A stretch of 64,000 bases of DNA from Vibrio aquaticus (GTDB taxonomy: Bacteria; Pseudomonadota; Gammaproteobacteria; Enterobacterales; Vibrionaceae), in contig NZ_RXZH01000001.1 in the NCBI RefSeq assembly GCF_003970385.1, forward strand, positions 496,001 to 560,000, in the 5' to 3' direction. Under the pieces are notes generated by a model. It saw nothing but the letters and a program-made list of their open reading frames with translations, was not told the origin of the DNA and ran no database searches. The position numbers were made by a program, and so were the translations under genes. Position 1 is the first letter of the stretch, and each line of letters begins with the position of its first letter. Shown here one piece after another: positions 63,692-64,000 of the stretch.

Positions 63692-64000
63692 CGCAACAAT
63701 GAGCCAAATATCGTTGCTAATTTTGCGATGTTTGGCTCAATGTTATCGTAAGCGACATTACCAAAGCCGAGTACAACACCACCCCACTTTCGACTGGTAC
63801 TTTGTTTGAGAGCGATACCTTGTTTAAGAGTGAAGTCTTGTTTGAGCGCACTGTCTTCATAATAATTCATTGCTCTGATCACCAAGCCTTGCTGCCTTGC
63901 TCGCTCAACGAAATCATCCTCATCAACTTTGGCATGCCATCTCAACGTGACATGCAGCCCAGCCGCTTGGCTAATGACTTCAACCTGCCCTGCAAAGTGT
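63688..64000 (-). CDS. MocR-type GntR/aminotransferase regulator, partial
   Basis: The 3' end (about 103 codons) of a gene that continues past the right edge. It matches the C-terminal part of aminotransferase-like MocR regulators: HFAGQVEVISQAAGLHVTLR, RQQGLVIRAMNYYE and GGVVLGFGNVAYDNIEPNIA, where GLHV and the closing GFGN are characteristic. MocR proteins pair a GntR DNA-binding domain with a PLP-binding domain. An 18-base tandem repeat (63802-63855) encodes LKQxxx three times. It is convergent with, and overlaps, the exporter gene by 4 bases. Confidence 0.82.
   Translation of the reverse strand, partial: HFAGQVEVISQAAGLHVTLRWHAKVDEDDFVERARQQGLVIRAMNYYEDSALKQDFTLKQGIALKQSTSRKWGGVVLGFGNVAYDNIEPNIAKLATIFGSLLR
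63802..63855 (-). repeat. 18-bp tandem repeat in the MocR gene
   Basis: Three copies of an 18-base unit starting TTGTTTGAG or TTGTTTAAG (on the plus strand) begin at 63802, 63820 and 63838, so the protein repeats LKQxxx three times in frame. Copies are diverged after the first 9 bases. Confidence 0.75.

Overview
The window is a chromosomal segment of a Vibrio, probably from the secondary chromosome. The evidence is gene content: a VemP-type export-monitoring protein ahead of a second secDF pair, an integron integrase convergent with rplT-rpmI-infC-thrS, a LuxT-type TetR regulator, many chemoreceptor and cyclic-di-GMP genes, and mid-40s GC by eye (not computed). Several of these genes (thrS-infC-rpmI-rplT, pyrC, phhA, the second secDF) lie on chromosome II in Vibrio cholerae as I recall, so the replicon is an inference. 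Species not determined. No rRNA, tRNA, CRISPR array, prophage or IS was recognised.

Layout. 1-3.3 kb: secF (cut by the left edge), secD and vemP, read leftward. 3.4-7.2 kb: an SH3-like membrane protein, a small secreted protein, and a GGDEF-EAL protein behind two Fur-like boxes. 7.2-10.6 kb: a phenylalanine/acetoacetate divergon (phhAB versus acetoacetyl-CoA synthetase) with a TyrR-like box between. 10.6-14.3 kb: methyltransferase, LysR, CDF-like transporter, thiamine-binding-like protein, ASCH protein. 14.5-18.9 kb: SOS-box-controlled integron integrase facing rplT-rpmI-infC-thrS, but with no cassette array on the attI side; thrS carries a hairpin upstream of its RBS that mimics the anticodon arm of tRNA-Thr(GGU). 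19-24.4 kb: nnr, a PAS protein with a REC-CheX protein, luxT, a YfcZ-like protein and a secreted protein made of 20-residue repeats. 24.4-30.2 kb: acyltransferase, cupin protein, chemoreceptor, DsbA-like oxidoreductase, M14 peptidase. 30.2-35.9 kb: a two-component system divergent from three exported proteins, across a long intergenic region with CTTACA repeats. 35.9-45.7 kb: AraC regulators, exporters, HAD phosphatase, a MOSC-reductase-ferredoxin fusion, YqaE/Pmp3 peptide, pyrC with a PurR-like box, iron alcohol dehydrogenase and two small ORFs. 45.7-54.8 kb: a chemoreceptor with a sigma-28-like promoter, and a six-gene MoxR/Bat operon. 54.8-64 kb: GAF-GAF-GGDEF cyclase, L,D-transpeptidase, YddG-like exporter, OsmC protein, Gfo/Idh oxidoreductase, LysE exporter, an Lrp-LysR pair, YjeH-like exporter and a partial MocR regulator.

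Functional threads. Several genes show feedback regulation visible in the DNA: export-sensing (vemP-secDF), translational control of thrS and possibly of rpmI-rplT, and repressor-type boxes for TyrR, PurR, Fur and LexA. A second thread is motility/cyclic-di-GMP signalling (two GGDEF proteins, two chemoreceptors, a CheX-type phosphatase, luxT). A third is amino-acid handling: Phe/Tyr catabolism yields acetoacetate that the neighbouring ligase activates, and four LysE/EamA/APC exporters sit next to regulators. The most distinctive items are the vemP-secDF export sensor, the cassette-less integron locus, the thrS tRNA mimic, and the uncharacterised two-component/exported-protein locus at 30.2-35.9 kb.
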